Notes under the pieces: generated by a model
What the model was told of the DNA's origin: nothing
The model's input: only the letters and a program-made list of their open reading frames with translations
The model's database searches: none
Source: Stella humosa
Lineage (GTDB): Bacteria; Pseudomonadota; Alphaproteobacteria; ATCC43930; Allostellaceae
DNA length: 64,000 nt
Reading direction: 5' to 3'
Assembly: GCF_006738645.1 (NCBI RefSeq)
Contig: NZ_AP019700.1
Span: 1,810,001 to 1,874,000 of the forward strand
Made by a program: the position numbers and the translations under genes
Part shown: positions 43,098 to 52,738 of the stretch, in pieces
How the letters are laid out: the number at the start of each line of letters is the position of its first letter
Numbering within the stretch: the stretch's first letter is position 1

Positions 43098-43583
43098 TCA
43101 GCGATCGGCAGCCAGCCGGTCCAGGGCCGCGTCCTCGATGCGGCAGCGCAGGTCGTCGCGCACCTGGAAGCCGATTGCCTCGTAGAACTGGCGGGCGGGG
43201 TTCCAGCCGCTCACATGCAGCTCCATCCGGGTGATGCCCCGGGCGGTGGCAAAGCGCGCGGCCTCGCGCATCAGCCGCCGGCCAAGCCGGGTGCCGCGCG
43301 CGGCTTCATCGACGAAGAGGTTGTTGACGATCAGGGTGCGGTGGCCGCGCCAGGCCGCATAGCCCTCGCCGACCTGGACATAGCCGACCGGCCGGCCGGC
43401 GCCATCCTCGGCCAGCCAGAACCAGATGATGGGCTGCCCGCCGAAGCCGTCGCGCAGGATGTCCTCCACCGTCAGCGTCGCGGCTTCGGGCGCATGGTGG
43501 TAGGCGGCAAGCGCCTGCGTCATGGCCAGGAGGACGGGCGCGTCGCTGGCGGCGGCGGGGCGGATGGTGATGGAATCGATCAT
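43098..43583 (-). CDS. GNAT-family N-acetyltransferase
   Basis: 161 residues from the ATG at 43583. The acetyl-CoA motif is VDEAARGTRLGRRLMREAARFA, preceded by the strand RTLIVNNLFV and followed by MELHVSGWNPARQFYEAIGF. The substrate is unknown; diamine, amino-acid or ribosomal-protein acetylation are all possible. There is a weak ribosome site. The MFS gene lies upstream on the same strand, 49 bases away. Confidence 0.85.
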   Translation of the reverse strand: MIDSITIRPAAASDAPVLLAMTQALAAYHHAPEAATLTVEDILRDGFGGQPIIWFWLAEDGAGRPVGYVQVGEGYAAWRGHRTLIVNNLFVDEAARGTRLGRRLMREAARFATARGITRMELHVSGWNPARQFYEAIGFQVRDDLRCRIEDAALDRLAADR

Positions 43584-43632
43584 GTGGGGGCCTTTGTAGC
43601 CGATGGCGGGCCTGCGGGTCAGCCGTCCCGCG

Positions 43633-44787
43633 TCAGCGTGCCCGCCGGCGCCCGGCGGCAAGGTCGATCGCCATGGCCAAGCCAAAGGCGACGGCGCCCA
43701 GGGCGAACAGCGGCCGGTGGTCGCCGCCCAGCGCGTAGACGTAGGAGAGGCCGTAGGCGCCCGCCGCCTGGCCGATGGCGAAGGCGGTGGTGGCGACGCT
43801 CCAGGCCGCCCCCTGGGCCACCCGGTCGCCCGGCAGCAGTTCCTGGGTCCGGCCCAGGACGAGCGGCACGATGCCCGGCGTGAATGCACCCATGACCAGG
43901 CTGGACAGGACGAGCAGCGCCGGTGCGTCCGTCAGCGCCAGCATGCCGACCAGGGCCGCCTGGATCAGGAAGGCCAGCCTCAAGGCCAGGCCGAAGCCGA
44001 TGCGATCGCCGACATGGCCAGCCAGGATCGGGCCGAAGAGGGCCCCGACGCCATAGAGGATCCAGTATTCCGCCCCGGCCTCCATTCCGCGGCCGAGGCC
44101 GCGGGCAATGAAGTCGACCAGGAACACCATGTGCGGCACCAGCCCGAAGGCATCCAGCGCATAGGCGACATAGAGTGGCCGCATGTCGACCGGGGTGGCG
44201 CGCGGCGGCGGCGGGGGCGGCACCGTGGCGTCGGCGCTGGGCCAGGCGCGCCAGGACAGCAGCGTCAGGAGGCTGCCGACGCCACCCAGCGCCAGCCAGG
44301 CCAGCGCCGGCCCGCCTTCCAGCAGCAGCGGCACCAGCGTGCCCGCGCCGACGATGCCGATGCCGACGCTGGTGAAGATCACGCCGCTCGCCAGCCCGCG
44401 CCGCGCCGGGTCGATCAGCGGCAGCACCGTCGGGGCGGCCAGCGCCACCAGCCCGCCACCGGCGAACCCGGCCAGCGCGCGCCAAGCGAAGTACCAGGCG
44501 AACGACACCGGCACCGCGCAGGCCAGGCACGAGAGGGCGCAGACGGCCATCGATGCCCGCAGCACCGTGACGGCGGAGGTCCGGCGGGCGACGGCGCGGG
44601 CGGCGAGCGCGCCGGCCAGGTAGCCCATCAGGTTGGCCGCACCCAGATAGGCGGCGGCCGACGGCGCGAACCAGCCGGCCTCGATCAGGGCCGGCAGCAG
44701 GGGCGTATAGGCGAAGCGGGCGATGCCGATGCCGACCAGGATGGCGCACAGGCCCGCCGCCGTCGCGCGGACGGGCGCAGGGATCAT
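43633..44787 (-). CDS. MFS transporter of the YbfB/YjiJ type
   Basis: 384 residues from the ATG at 44787, with 12 predicted helices. The opening AAGLCAILVGIGIARFAYTPLLPALIEAGW and the TM2 stretch YLGAANLMGYLAGALAARAV are typical of the YbfB/YjiJ branch. The Pro-rich loop (PPPPPPRATP) near the middle separates the two halves. Exported substrate unknown. It is divergent from nadE. Confidence 0.87.
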   Translation of the reverse strand: MIPAPVRATAAGLCAILVGIGIARFAYTPLLPALIEAGWFAPSAAAYLGAANLMGYLAGALAARAVARRTSAVTVLRASMAVCALSCLACAVPVSFAWYFAWRALAGFAGGGLVALAAPTVLPLIDPARRGLASGVIFTSVGIGIVGAGTLVPLLLEGGPALAWLALGGVGSLLTLLSWRAWPSADATVPPPPPPRATPVDMRPLYVAYALDAFGLVPHMVFLVDFIARGLGRGMEAGAEYWILYGVGALFGPILAGHVGDRIGFGLALRLAFLIQAALVGMLALTDAPALLVLSSLVMGAFTPGIVPLVLGRTQELLPGDRVAQGAAWSVATTAFAIGQAAGAYGLSYVYALGGDHRPLFALGAVAFGLAMAIDLAAGRRRAR

Positions 44788-44865
44788 GGCCCCAGCCTCG
44801 CGGATCGTGGGCTGGTGAAGGTAGGATTTGTCGGGATGGCAGCCATGCGTCGGCGCCGCCTCGGA

Positions 44866-44895
44866 TTGACAGCCGGGAGGCGAGCCACCTAGCTT
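44866..44895 (+). promoter_or_regulatory. Likely nadE promoter
   Basis: TTGACA (44866-44871) and TAGCTT (44890-44895) are 18 bases apart, 24 bases before the nadE ATG at 44920, which has GGAAAGAG upstream. Confidence 0.5.
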
Positions 44896-44919
44896 CCGGC
44901 GAACCTCCCGGAAAGAGCC

Positions 44920-46575
44920 ATGTCCGACCGTCTTGCCATCGCGCTCGCCCAGATCAACCCGACCGTCGGCGACGTCGACGGCAACGCGCGCAAGGTCCGC
45001 GAGGCGCGCGCGCGGGCGGCGGCACTCGGCGCCGACCTGATGGTCGGGCCGGAACTGGTGCTGGCGGGATACCCGCCCGAGGACCTGGTGCTGAAGCCGA
45101 TGTTCCAGGACCGGGTCCGCGCCACCGTCGAGGCGCTGGCGGCCGAGACCGGCGACGGCGGGCCGGCGATCCTGGTGGGCGCGCCCTGGCGGGTCGACGG
45201 GCGGCTCTATAATGCCGCCCTGCTGCTGGACGGCGGCAAGGTCGCAGCGGTGCGGCTGAAGTACGACCTGCCGAACTATGGCGTGTTCGACGAGAAGCGG
45301 GTGTTCGCGGCGGGTGCCATGCCGGGGCCGATCATGTTCCGCGGCGTCCGCCTGGGCGTGATGATCTGCGAGGACATGTGGACGCCCGACGTGGCGGAAA
45401 CCCTGCAGGAATCCGGTGCCGAGATCCTGGTGGTGCCCAACGGGTCGCCCTACGAGGGCGACAAGGGCGACGAGCGCCTGCGCCTGGCGGTCGAGCGGGT
45501 GACGGAGACGGGGCTGCCGCTCATCTACGTCAACCAGGTGGGTGGCCAGGACGAACTGGTGTTCGATGGTGCCTCCTTCGTGCTGGATGCCGACCGCTCG
45601 TTGAAGGCGCAAATGCCGTCCTTCGTCGAGGCCGTGGCGCTGACCCGCTGGCAGCGCGAGGCCGATGGCTGGGCCTGCGTCGAGGGCGCGCTGGAGGCCC
45701 CGGCCGAGGGTATCGCCGCCATCTATGGCGCGATGGTGCTGGGCCTGCGCGACTATGTGAACAAGAACCGCTTCCCGGGCGTGGTCCTGGGCCTGTCGGG
45801 CGGCGTCGACAGCGCGCTGGCGGCCGCCGTCGCAGTCGATGCGCTGGGGCCGGAGCGCGTGAAGGCGGTGATGATGCCGTCGCCCTACACCTCGCAGGAC
45901 AGCCTGGACGACGCGGCCGAGTGCGCGGGTCTCATGGGCATCGACCTGTCGACCGTGTCGATCGAGCCCGCCATGGCCGCCTTTGCCCAGATGCTGTCGG
46001 GCGCCTTCGCCGGCCGCGGCGCCGACACGACCGAAGAGAACATCCAGTCGCGCGCCCGCGGCGTCACCCTGATGGCGCTATCGAACAAGCTGGGCCACAT
46101 GGTGCTGTCGACCGGCAACAAGTCCGAGATGTCGGTCGGCTATGCCACCCTCTATGGCGACATGTGCGGCGGCTACGCGATCCTGAAGGACGTCTACAAG
46201 ATGACGGTCTATGCGCTGTGCGAGTGGCGCAATCAGGCCCTGCCGGCGGGCGGCATGGGGCCGGACGGCCGTGTCATCCCCCAGCGCATCATCACCAAGG
46301 CGCCGACCGCCGAGCTGAAGCCCAACCAGACCGACCAGGATTCCCTGCCGCCCTACGAGGTGCTGGACGAGATCCTGCAATGCCTGGTGGAAGAGGAGAT
46401 GGCGGTCGACGACATCGTGGCGCTGGGCCACGACGCCGCCGTCGTGCGCCGGGTGTGGCAGATGCTGGACCGGGCCGAGTACAAGCGCCGCCAGGCGCCG
46501 CCGGGGGTGAAGATCACCCGGCGCGCCTTCGGCCGCGACCGGCGCTATCCCATCACAAACGGCTTCCGCGGCTGA
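44920..46575 (+). CDS. nadE: Glutamine-dependent NAD+ synthetase
   Basis: 551 residues. The N-terminal nitrilase-type glutaminase has the triad Glu45, Lys114 and Cys150 ([10 protein letters not shown]). The C-terminal synthetase domain has the ATP loop SGGVDS (293-298) and later [14 protein letters not shown]. It converts deamido-NAD to NAD with glutamine-derived ammonia. The two-domain length is normal. It starts the run nadE-gltX-cysS-cimA. Confidence 0.96.
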   Translation: MSDRLAIALAQINPTVGDVDGNARKVREARARAAALGADLMVGPELVLAGYPPEDLVLKPMFQDRVRATVEALAAETGDGGPAILVGAPWRVDGRLYNAALLLDGGKVAAVRLKYDLPNYGVFDEKRVFAAGAMPGPIMFRGVRLGVMICEDMWTPDVAETLQESGAEILVVPNGSPYEGDKGDERLRLAVERVTETGLPLIYVNQVGGQDELVFDGASFVLDADRSLKAQMPSFVEAVALTRWQREADGWACVEGALEAPAEGIAAIYGAMVLGLRDYVNKNRFPGVVLGLSGGVDSALAAAVAVDALGPERVKAVMMPSPYTSQDSLDDAAECAGLMGIDLSTVSIEPAMAAFAQMLSGAFAGRGADTTEENIQSRARGVTLMALSNKLGHMVLSTGNKSEMSVGYATLYGDMCGGYAILKDVYKMTVYALCEWRNQALPAGGMGPDGRVIPQRIITKAPTAELKPNQTDQDSLPPYEVLDEILQCLVEEEMAVDDIVALGHDAAVVRRVWQMLDRAEYKRRQAPPGVKITRRAFGRDRRYPITNGFRG

Positions 46576-46588
46576 CGCGCGCCCGCCG

Positions 46589-47932
46589 GTGACCGTCTCC
46601 GTCCGCTTCGCGCCCAGCCCGACCGGCTTCCTGCATGTGGGCAATGCCCGCACGGCGCTGGTCAACTGGCTGTTCGCCCGCCGCCATGGCGGGCGCTTCC
46701 TGCTGCGCCTGGACGATACCGACCTCGAGCGATCCGAGGCGCGGTTTGCCGACGGCATCTTCGAGGACCTGGCCTGGCTCGGCCTCGACCATGATCGCTT
46801 CGAGCGGCAGTCGGACCGGCTGGCCGCCTATCGCGCCGCCTTCGACCGGCTCCACGCGGCCGGCCGGGTCTATGCCTGCTACGAGACGCCGGACGAACTG
46901 GCGCTGAAGCGCAAGGTGCAGCTCGCCCGCCACCAGCCGCCCGTCTATGACCGCGCCGGCCTGCGCCTCTCGGCGGCACAGCACGCGGCTTTCGCCGCCG
47001 AGGGGCGGCGGCCGCACTGGCGCTTCCGTCTCGACGACGGGTCGGTCGGCTGGGACGACATCGTTCACGGGCCGCTGGCGTTCGACGGCGCCAAGCTGGG
47101 CGACCCGGTGATCCTGCGCGCCGACGGCCAGCCGATCTACACCTTCGCCTCGGTCGTCGACGACCTGGAGATGGGGATCAGCCACGTCATCCGCGGCGAC
47201 GACCATATCTCCAACACGCCCGTGCATATCCAGATCTACCAGGCTCTCGGCGGTGATCCGGCCGGGCTGGCCTTCGCCCACCTGGCGCTGCTGGCGGGCG
47301 GGCAGGGCGAGAAGCTGTCCAAGCGCCAGGGCAGCCTGTCGCTCCGCTCGCTGCGGGACGAGGGGGTGGAGGCGATGGCGGTGGCGGCCCTGCTGGCCCG
47401 GCTGGGCACGGCCGACCCGGTGGAGCCCGCGACCGACCTGGCCCGGATTGTGGACGGCTTCGACCTTGCCCGCTTCGGCCGCTCGCCGCCGCATTTCGAG
47501 CTGCCGGAACTGTGGCAGGTGAATGCCAAGGTGCTGCACCTGCTGCCGTTCGCGGCCGTGTCCGACCGGCTGGCGGCCGTGGCGCCCGGCGCCGACGCCG
47601 ATTTCTGGGAGGCGATCCGGCCCAACCTGGAGCGCCTGGCCGACGCGGCCGGCTGGTGGCAGGTATGCCGCGGACCGTTGGCGCCGGTCATCGACGAGCC
47701 TGATTTCGCCGCTGCCGTCGCTGCCCTGCTGCCGCCCGAGCCCTGGGACGGCGAAAGCTGGCGGGCCTGGACGTTGGCCATCCAGGCGGCGACCGGCCGC
47801 AAGGGCAAGGCCCTGTTCCAGCCGCTGCGCCGGGCCCTGACCGCCCGCGACCATGGACCGGAGATGCGTAATCTGCTACCGCTCATCGGCCGCGAGCGGG
47901 TGCTGAGGCGCCTCGCCGGGGAGACGGCGTAG
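46589..47932 (+). CDS. gltX: Glutamate--tRNA ligase
   Basis: 447 residues from a GTG start. The class I motif HVGN (16-19) and KLSKRQG (about 245) are present, with [27 protein letters not shown] in between. It charges tRNA-Glu, and in alphaproteobacteria often also tRNA-Gln with later amidation. Many members of this class carry two gltX genes; this is the shorter, about 450-residue kind. It begins 13 bases after nadE. Confidence 0.93.
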   Translation: MTVSVRFAPSPTGFLHVGNARTALVNWLFARRHGGRFLLRLDDTDLERSEARFADGIFEDLAWLGLDHDRFERQSDRLAAYRAAFDRLHAAGRVYACYETPDELALKRKVQLARHQPPVYDRAGLRLSAAQHAAFAAEGRRPHWRFRLDDGSVGWDDIVHGPLAFDGAKLGDPVILRADGQPIYTFASVVDDLEMGISHVIRGDDHISNTPVHIQIYQALGGDPAGLAFAHLALLAGGQGEKLSKRQGSLSLRSLRDEGVEAMAVAALLARLGTADPVEPATDLARIVDGFDLARFGRSPPHFELPELWQVNAKVLHLLPFAAVSDRLAAVAPGADADFWEAIRPNLERLADAAGWWQVCRGPLAPVIDEPDFAAAVAALLPPEPWDGESWRAWTLAIQAATGRKGKALFQPLRRALTARDHGPEMRNLLPLIGRERVLRRLAGETA

Positions 47933-47982
47933 CCGCGGCACCATTCCGCGCCACCCGTTTCAACCGACAGGACACCGGTCCC

Positions 47983-49365
47983 GTGACCATTCGCCTCCAC
48001 GATACATTGACGAGGGCGTTGGAGCCCTTCACCCCCCGCGATCCCAACCGGGTGGGCATGTATGTGTGCGGGCCCACGGTCTATGACCTGGCCCATGTCG
48101 GCAATGCCCGGCCGGTCGTCGTGTTCGACGTGCTGTTCCGCCTGCTGCGCCACCGCTATGGCGCGGACAGCGTGGTCTACGCCCGCAACGTCACCGACGT
48201 CGACGACAAGATCAACGCCGCCGCGCGCGAGAACGGCGAGCCGATCCGTGCGCTGACCGACCGCACGCTGGCGCAGTTCCATGCCGACATGGATGCACTC
48301 GGCGCCCTGCGCCCGACCTACGAGCCGCGCGCGACCGACCATATTGACGGCATGATCGCCATCATCGAACGGCTGATCCGGGCGGGCAACGCCTACGAGG
48401 CCGAGGGCCATGTGCTGTTCGGCGTGCCGTCATTTGCCGAATACGGCCAGCTTTCGCGCCGCAACCGGGACGACATGATCGCGGGTGCCCGCATCGACGT
48501 CGCCCCCTACAAGCGCGACCCGGCCGACTTCGTGCTGTGGAAGCCCTCGCCCGCCGACATGCCCGGCTGGGACAGCCCCTGGGGCCGCGGCCGTCCGGGC
48601 TGGCATATCGAGTGCTCGGCCATGAGCGAGCGGACGCTGGGGCCGACCTTCGACATCCATGGCGGCGGCATCGACCTCATCTTCCCGCACCATGAGAACG
48701 AGATCGCCCAGAGCGTGTGCGCCAATGGCGGCGCCCGCACCGAGACGCATTTCGCCCGCCACTGGGTCCATAACGGCTTCGTCATGGTCAAGGGCGAGAA
48801 GATGTCGAAGTCGCTCGGCAACTTCTGGACCGTGCGGCAGCTTCTGGACGATGGCATCCCGGGCGAAGCGATCCGGCTCGCCCTGCTGAAGACGCATTAC
48901 CGCCAGCCGCTCGACCTGACGGACGAGCGCATCGCCGAGGCGCGGGCCGATCTCGACCGCTTCTACGGCGCCCTGCGCCGGAGCCCGGCCGAGGGGGAGG
49001 GCGTGATCGACGGGGCCTTCGTGGCGGCGCTCGAGGACGACCTGAACACCCCGGCCGCCATCGACCTGCACATGAAGCGGCAGCTTGGCCTGGTGAACGA
49101 GGGGCAGGCCGGCGCGTCGGCCGGTCTTGTCGCCATGGGTGCCTTGCTGGGGCTGCTGCAGCAGTCGCCCGAGGCGTGGCTGAAGGGCAGCGCCGCTGCG
49201 GACGGTGATGGCGACGGCGAGATCGACCGGCTGGTGGAGGCCCGCGTGGCCGCCCGCAAGGCGCGCGACTTTGCCGAGGCCGACCGCATCCGCAAGCTGC
49301 TGGCCGACCGGGGCATCGTGCTGGAAGACACCGCCCAGGGCACGCTCTGGCGGCGGGCTGGATAG
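47983..49365 (+). CDS. cysS: Cysteine--tRNA ligase
   Basis: 460 residues from a GTG start. Zinc and cysteine recognition features are YVCGPTVYD, then [16 protein letters not shown] and [11 protein letters not shown], followed by the KMSKSLGNF loop; a DALR-type and C-terminal domain end the protein. It loads cysteine on tRNA-Cys. GTG at 47983 is the first in-frame start with family sequence. Confidence 0.97.
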   Translation: MTIRLHDTLTRALEPFTPRDPNRVGMYVCGPTVYDLAHVGNARPVVVFDVLFRLLRHRYGADSVVYARNVTDVDDKINAAARENGEPIRALTDRTLAQFHADMDALGALRPTYEPRATDHIDGMIAIIERLIRAGNAYEAEGHVLFGVPSFAEYGQLSRRNRDDMIAGARIDVAPYKRDPADFVLWKPSPADMPGWDSPWGRGRPGWHIECSAMSERTLGPTFDIHGGGIDLIFPHHENEIAQSVCANGGARTETHFARHWVHNGFVMVKGEKMSKSLGNFWTVRQLLDDGIPGEAIRLALLKTHYRQPLDLTDERIAEARADLDRFYGALRRSPAEGEGVIDGAFVAALEDDLNTPAAIDLHMKRQLGLVNEGQAGASAGLVAMGALLGLLQQSPEAWLKGSAAADGDGDGEIDRLVEARVAARKARDFAEADRIRKLLADRGIVLEDTAQGTLWRRAG

Positions 49366-49371
49366 GACATC

Positions 49372-50973
49372 ATGGCTGACCGCGTCTATCTGTTCGACAC
49401 CACGCTGCGCGACGGGGCGCAGACGCAAGGCGTCGATTTCGGCGTCGCCGACAAGGTGGCGATCGCGCGTGCGCTCGACGCCGCCGGCATCGACTATGTC
49501 GAGGGCGGCTGGCCGGGCGCCAACCCGACCGACGAGCAGTTCTTCAAGGCCCCGCCGGCGCTGGCCCGCGCCAGGCTGGTCGCCTTCGGCATGACGCGCC
49601 GGCCGGGCCGCAGCGTCGAGAACGATCCGGGGCTGGCCGCCGTGCTGGACGGCAAATCGGACGCAGCCTGCCTGGTCGGCAAGTCATGGGACTTCCAGGT
49701 GCATGTGGCTCTCGGCATTCCGCTGGACGAGAACATCCAGCTCATCGCCGACAGCATCCGCCATGCCCACGCCCGCAAGGGCGAGGCGATGTACGACGCC
49801 GAGCATTTCTTCGATGGCTACAAGGCCAATCCCGACTATGCCATGGCCTGCCTGGAGGCCGCGCGCGATGCCGGCGCCCGCTGGATGGTGCTGTGCGACA
49901 CCAATGGCGGCACGCTGCCCGACGAGATCGAGGCGATCGTCCGCCAGGTGGCCGGGCGCATCCCGGGCGAGCGCCTGGGCATCCATTGCCACAACGATAC
50001 CGAGAACGCCGTCGCCAACTCGCTGGCGGCCGTGCGCGCCGGCGCCCGCCAGGTGCAAGGCACGCTGAACGGCCTGGGCGAGCGCTGCGGCAATGCCAAC
50101 CTGATCTCGCTCATCCCCTCGCTGGTCCTGAAGATGGGGCTGGAGACGGGGATCGACCGTGACGGGCTGAAGCGGCTGACCGGCCTGTCGCGCCTGCTGG
50201 ACGAGCGGCTGAACCGGGCGCCCAACCGCCACGCCGCCTATGTCGGCGATGCCGCCTTCGCCCACAAGGGCGGGCTGCACGTCTCGGCGGTGGAGAAGGA
50301 CCCGCGCACCTACGAGCATATCGACCCCGCCCTGGTCGGCAACCGCCGGCACATCATCGTCTCGGACCAGGCCGGACGCTCCAACGTGCTGGCCCGCCTG
50401 CGTGACGCCGGCATCGAGATCGAGCCGGACGATCCGAAGATCGCCACCCTGGTCGATACCGTGAAGCGGCGGGAGTTCGACGGCTATGCCTATGACGGGG
50501 CCGAGGCCAGCTTCGAGCTGCTGGCGCGCCGCGCGCTCGGCCGGGTGCCGGAGTTCTTCCGCCTGGACGGCTTCCGCGTGATCGACGAGCGGCGCTGGAA
50601 CGCGCGGGCCGAGCTGGTCACGCTGTCGGAGGCGACGATCAAGGTGACGGTGGACGGCGAGCGCCACATGACCGTGTCGGAGGGCAACGGCCCGGTGAAC
50701 GCGCTGGATACCGCGCTGCGCAAGGTGCTGGTGCCGGCCTTCCCGGTGCTGGAGGCGATGAAGCTGGTCGACTACAAGGTGCGCATCCTGACGCCTGAGG
50801 ACGCGACCAAGGCGGTGACGCGGGTGATGATCGAGAGCGACCATCCCGCCCTGGAGCGCTGGGCCACGGTCGGCGTCTCCACCAACGTCATCGACGCGTC
50901 CTACAATGCGCTGCACGACGCCATCACCTTCTGCCTGATGCGCCTGGCGGGTGCCGAGGCGGCGGTCGCCTGA
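49372..50973 (+). CDS. cimA: Citramalate synthase
   Basis: 533 residues. DRE-TIM metallolyase: LFDTTLRDGAQTQGVDFGVADK, then HCHNDTENAVANSLAAVRAGARQVQGTLNGLGERCGNANL, and the C-terminal LeuA-type regulatory domain (SEATIKVTVDGERHMTVSEGNGPVNALDTALRKVL). It condenses acetyl-CoA and pyruvate to citramalate for threonine-independent isoleucine synthesis. The HxxxxxN metal site and the length exclude homocitrate or plain isopropylmalate synthase as first choice. Its stop shares a base with the next ATG. Confidence 0.92.
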   Translation: MADRVYLFDTTLRDGAQTQGVDFGVADKVAIARALDAAGIDYVEGGWPGANPTDEQFFKAPPALARARLVAFGMTRRPGRSVENDPGLAAVLDGKSDAACLVGKSWDFQVHVALGIPLDENIQLIADSIRHAHARKGEAMYDAEHFFDGYKANPDYAMACLEAARDAGARWMVLCDTNGGTLPDEIEAIVRQVAGRIPGERLGIHCHNDTENAVANSLAAVRAGARQVQGTLNGLGERCGNANLISLIPSLVLKMGLETGIDRDGLKRLTGLSRLLDERLNRAPNRHAAYVGDAAFAHKGGLHVSAVEKDPRTYEHIDPALVGNRRHIIVSDQAGRSNVLARLRDAGIEIEPDDPKIATLVDTVKRREFDGYAYDGAEASFELLARRALGRVPEFFRLDGFRVIDERRWNARAELVTLSEATIKVTVDGERHMTVSEGNGPVNALDTALRKVLVPAFPVLEAMKLVDYKVRILTPEDATKAVTRVMIESDHPALERWATVGVSTNVIDASYNALHDAITFCLMRLAGAEAAVA

Positions 50974-51953
50974 TGTCGGGCACCGACCTGGCCCGGCTGG
51001 CACTGTCGGATGGCGAGGGCGAGCCTGGGCCGATCGTCGTCCTGGTGCAGCCGCAACTGGCCGAGAATGTCGGCAGTGCGGCGCGCGCCATGCTGAATTG
51101 CGGCCTGTCCCGCCTGCGCCTGGTGGCGCCGCGCGAGAGCCGCCTGTCCGAGCGCGCGATCGCGGCCGCTTCGGGTGCCGATGTCGTGCTGGAGCGGGCC
51201 GAGGTGTTCGCGACGCTGGAGGAGGCGATCGCCGACTGCCACCGGGTCTATGCCACGTCGGCCCGCCCGCGCGAGATGGTGAAGCGGGTGGTGACGCCGC
51301 GCCTGGGTGCGGCGGAACTGCGCCAGGCGTCGGCCGCGGGCGAGCGCGTCGCCCTGCTGTTCGGGCCGGAGCGCACGGGCCTTGTGAACGACGACATCTC
51401 GCTGGCCGACACCATCCTGTCGGTGCCGCTCAACCCCGGCTTCTCGTCGCTCAACCTGGCCCAGGCGGTGCTGCTGGTCTGCCACGAATGGTTCCAGGCC
51501 GGCGACCAGACGCCGGCGGAGGAAATCTCCTATCACGGCAACCGGCCGGCGACCCGCGGCGAGCTGATCAACTTCTTCTCTCGCCTGGAGATCGGGCTGG
51601 AGGAGGGGGGGTTCTTCCAGTCGCCCGACATGCGCCCGCACATGATGCGCGCCATCCGCAACGCCTTCGACCGGGCTGGCCTGACCGAGCAGGAGATCCG
51701 CACCCTGCACGGCGTGATCTATGCCCTGCGCAAGGCGCCGCCGACCCCGGGCCGGCCGCGCAAGGGGGATCGCGAGGGGCCGGGGACGGGGTTTCCGGCA
51801 GCTAAACTGCTGCTTTTGCTTGACCTGACGGCCGTTCCGGCTATGTTGCCGGCCTCCATTCCCGGGAACGTGGGTGTTTCACCCCGCCAGCAGCGGTCGA
51901 AGTCGGCCGTCTTGCGGGACTACCGGGACACCATCGGAAAGGACAGCGCATGA
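50973..51953 (+). CDS. TrmH/SpoU-family RNA 2'-O-methyltransferase (TrmJ-like), with long C-terminal tail
   Basis: 326 residues. The SPOUT knot is clear: [20 protein letters not shown], then [42 protein letters not shown]. TrmJ methylates the 2'-O of nucleotide 32 in tRNAs. Family-like sequence ends near residue 268 ([14 protein letters not shown]). The last 58 residues (beyond [11 protein letters not shown]) run through the rpsD leader and stop only at the rpsD ATG (ATGA at 51950-51953), which is unusual. A lost stop or frame error near 51765-51790 is possible. It is coupled to cimA (TGATG). Confidence 0.85.
   Translation: MSGTDLARLALSDGEGEPGPIVVLVQPQLAENVGSAARAMLNCGLSRLRLVAPRESRLSERAIAAASGADVVLERAEVFATLEEAIADCHRVYATSARPREMVKRVVTPRLGAAELRQASAAGERVALLFGPERTGLVNDDISLADTILSVPLNPGFSSLNLAQAVLLVCHEWFQAGDQTPAEEISYHGNRPATRGELINFFSRLEIGLEEGGFFQSPDMRPHMMRAIRNAFDRAGLTEQEIRTLHGVIYALRKAPPTPGRPRKGDREGPGTGFPAAKLLLLLDLTAVPAMLPASIPGNVGVSPRQQRSKSAVLRDYRDTIGKDSA
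51820..51847 (+). promoter_or_regulatory. Likely rpsD promoter
   Basis: TTGACC (51820-51825) and TATGTT (51842-51847) are 16 bases apart. They lie inside the tail of the methyltransferase frame, about 100 bases before rpsD. Confidence 0.5.
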
Positions 51954-52564
51954 CCAAGCGCGCCGAATCTAAGCATAAGATCGACCGCCGCCTCGGCATC
52001 AATCTCTGGGGCCGGCCCAAGAGCCCGGTCAACAAGCGCGAATACGGCCCGGGCCAGCATGGCCAGCGCCGCAAGAAGCCGTCCGACTACGGCACGCAGC
52101 TCATGGCCAAGCAGCGCCTCAAGGGCTATTACGGGAATATCGGCGAGCGCCAGTTCCGCCGCATCTATGAAGAGGCCGTGCGCCGCCGTGGCGACACCGG
52201 CGAGAACCTGATCGAGCTGCTGGAGCGCCGCCTCGACGCCGTCGTCTATCGCATGAAGTACGTGCCGACGGTGTTCGCCTCGCGCCAGTTCGTCAGCCAC
52301 GGCCATGTCACGGTCAACGGCAAGCGCGTCAACATCCCGTCCTACATCGTGAAGGACGGCGACGTGATCGCGGTGAAAGAAAAGTCCCGCCAGCTCGTGA
52401 TCGTGCTGGAAGCGGTCGCCCTGGCCGAGCGTGATGTGCCCGACTACGTCTCCGTCGACCATGGCAAGATGACCGGCACCTTCGTGCGCGCGCCCAAGCT
52501 GGCCGACGTACCCTATCCGGTGCAGATGGAGCCGAACCAGGTCGTCGAGTTCTACTCGCGCTGA
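51950..52564 (+). CDS. rpsD: 30S ribosomal protein S4
   Basis: 204 residues, normal length. It opens [26 protein letters not shown] and includes [21 protein letters not shown], the S4 RNA-binding domain ([39 protein letters not shown]) and [16 protein letters not shown]. It binds 16S rRNA early in 30S assembly. GGAAAGGA lies seven bases before the ATG. A strong terminator follows. Confidence 0.98.
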   Translation: MTKRAESKHKIDRRLGINLWGRPKSPVNKREYGPGQHGQRRKKPSDYGTQLMAKQRLKGYYGNIGERQFRRIYEEAVRRRGDTGENLIELLERRLDAVVYRMKYVPTVFASRQFVSHGHVTVNGKRVNIPSYIVKDGDVIAVKEKSRQLVIVLEAVALAERDVPDYVSVDHGKMTGTFVRAPKLADVPYPVQMEPNQVVEFYSR

Positions 52565-52591
52565 CCGCTGCATCATAGACCGGCCGATCGA

Positions 52592-52624
52592 GGCCCATCC
52601 CGCGCAAGCGGGGTGGGCCTTTTT
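52592..52624 (+). terminator. Rho-independent terminator of rpsD
   Basis: GGCCCATCCCGC (52592-52603), a GCAA loop and GCGGGGTGGGCC (52608-52619) form a 12-pair stem with one G-U, directly followed by TTTTTCTTT. Confidence 0.93.
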
Positions 52625-52652
52625 CTTTGCCGGCCAGCGGCTCGGCGAGCAC

Positions 52653-52681
52653 AAAAAAAAGGGAGGCCGGAAAGGCCTCCC
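52653..52681 (-). terminator. Rho-independent terminator of the RTX gene (distal)
   Basis: On the minus strand GGGAGGCC and GGCCTCCC (8 pairs, five-base loop, 52661-52681) are followed by eight T (52660-52653). It ends transcription from the RTX gene at 54397. Confidence 0.9.
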
Positions 52682-52696
52682 TCGAATTGACCAAAG

Positions 52697-52728
52697 GCCA
52701 CCCTGGCGGCATGAGCCGCCAGGGTGGC
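52697..52728 (-). terminator. Very stable hairpin just after the RTX stop (proximal)
   Basis: GCCACCCTGGCGGC (52697-52710) pairs perfectly over 14 bases with 52715-52728 around a four-base loop. Only a short T run follows, so it probably acts with the distal terminator or protects the mRNA end. Confidence 0.8.
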
Positions 52729-52738
52729 AATGGGTATA

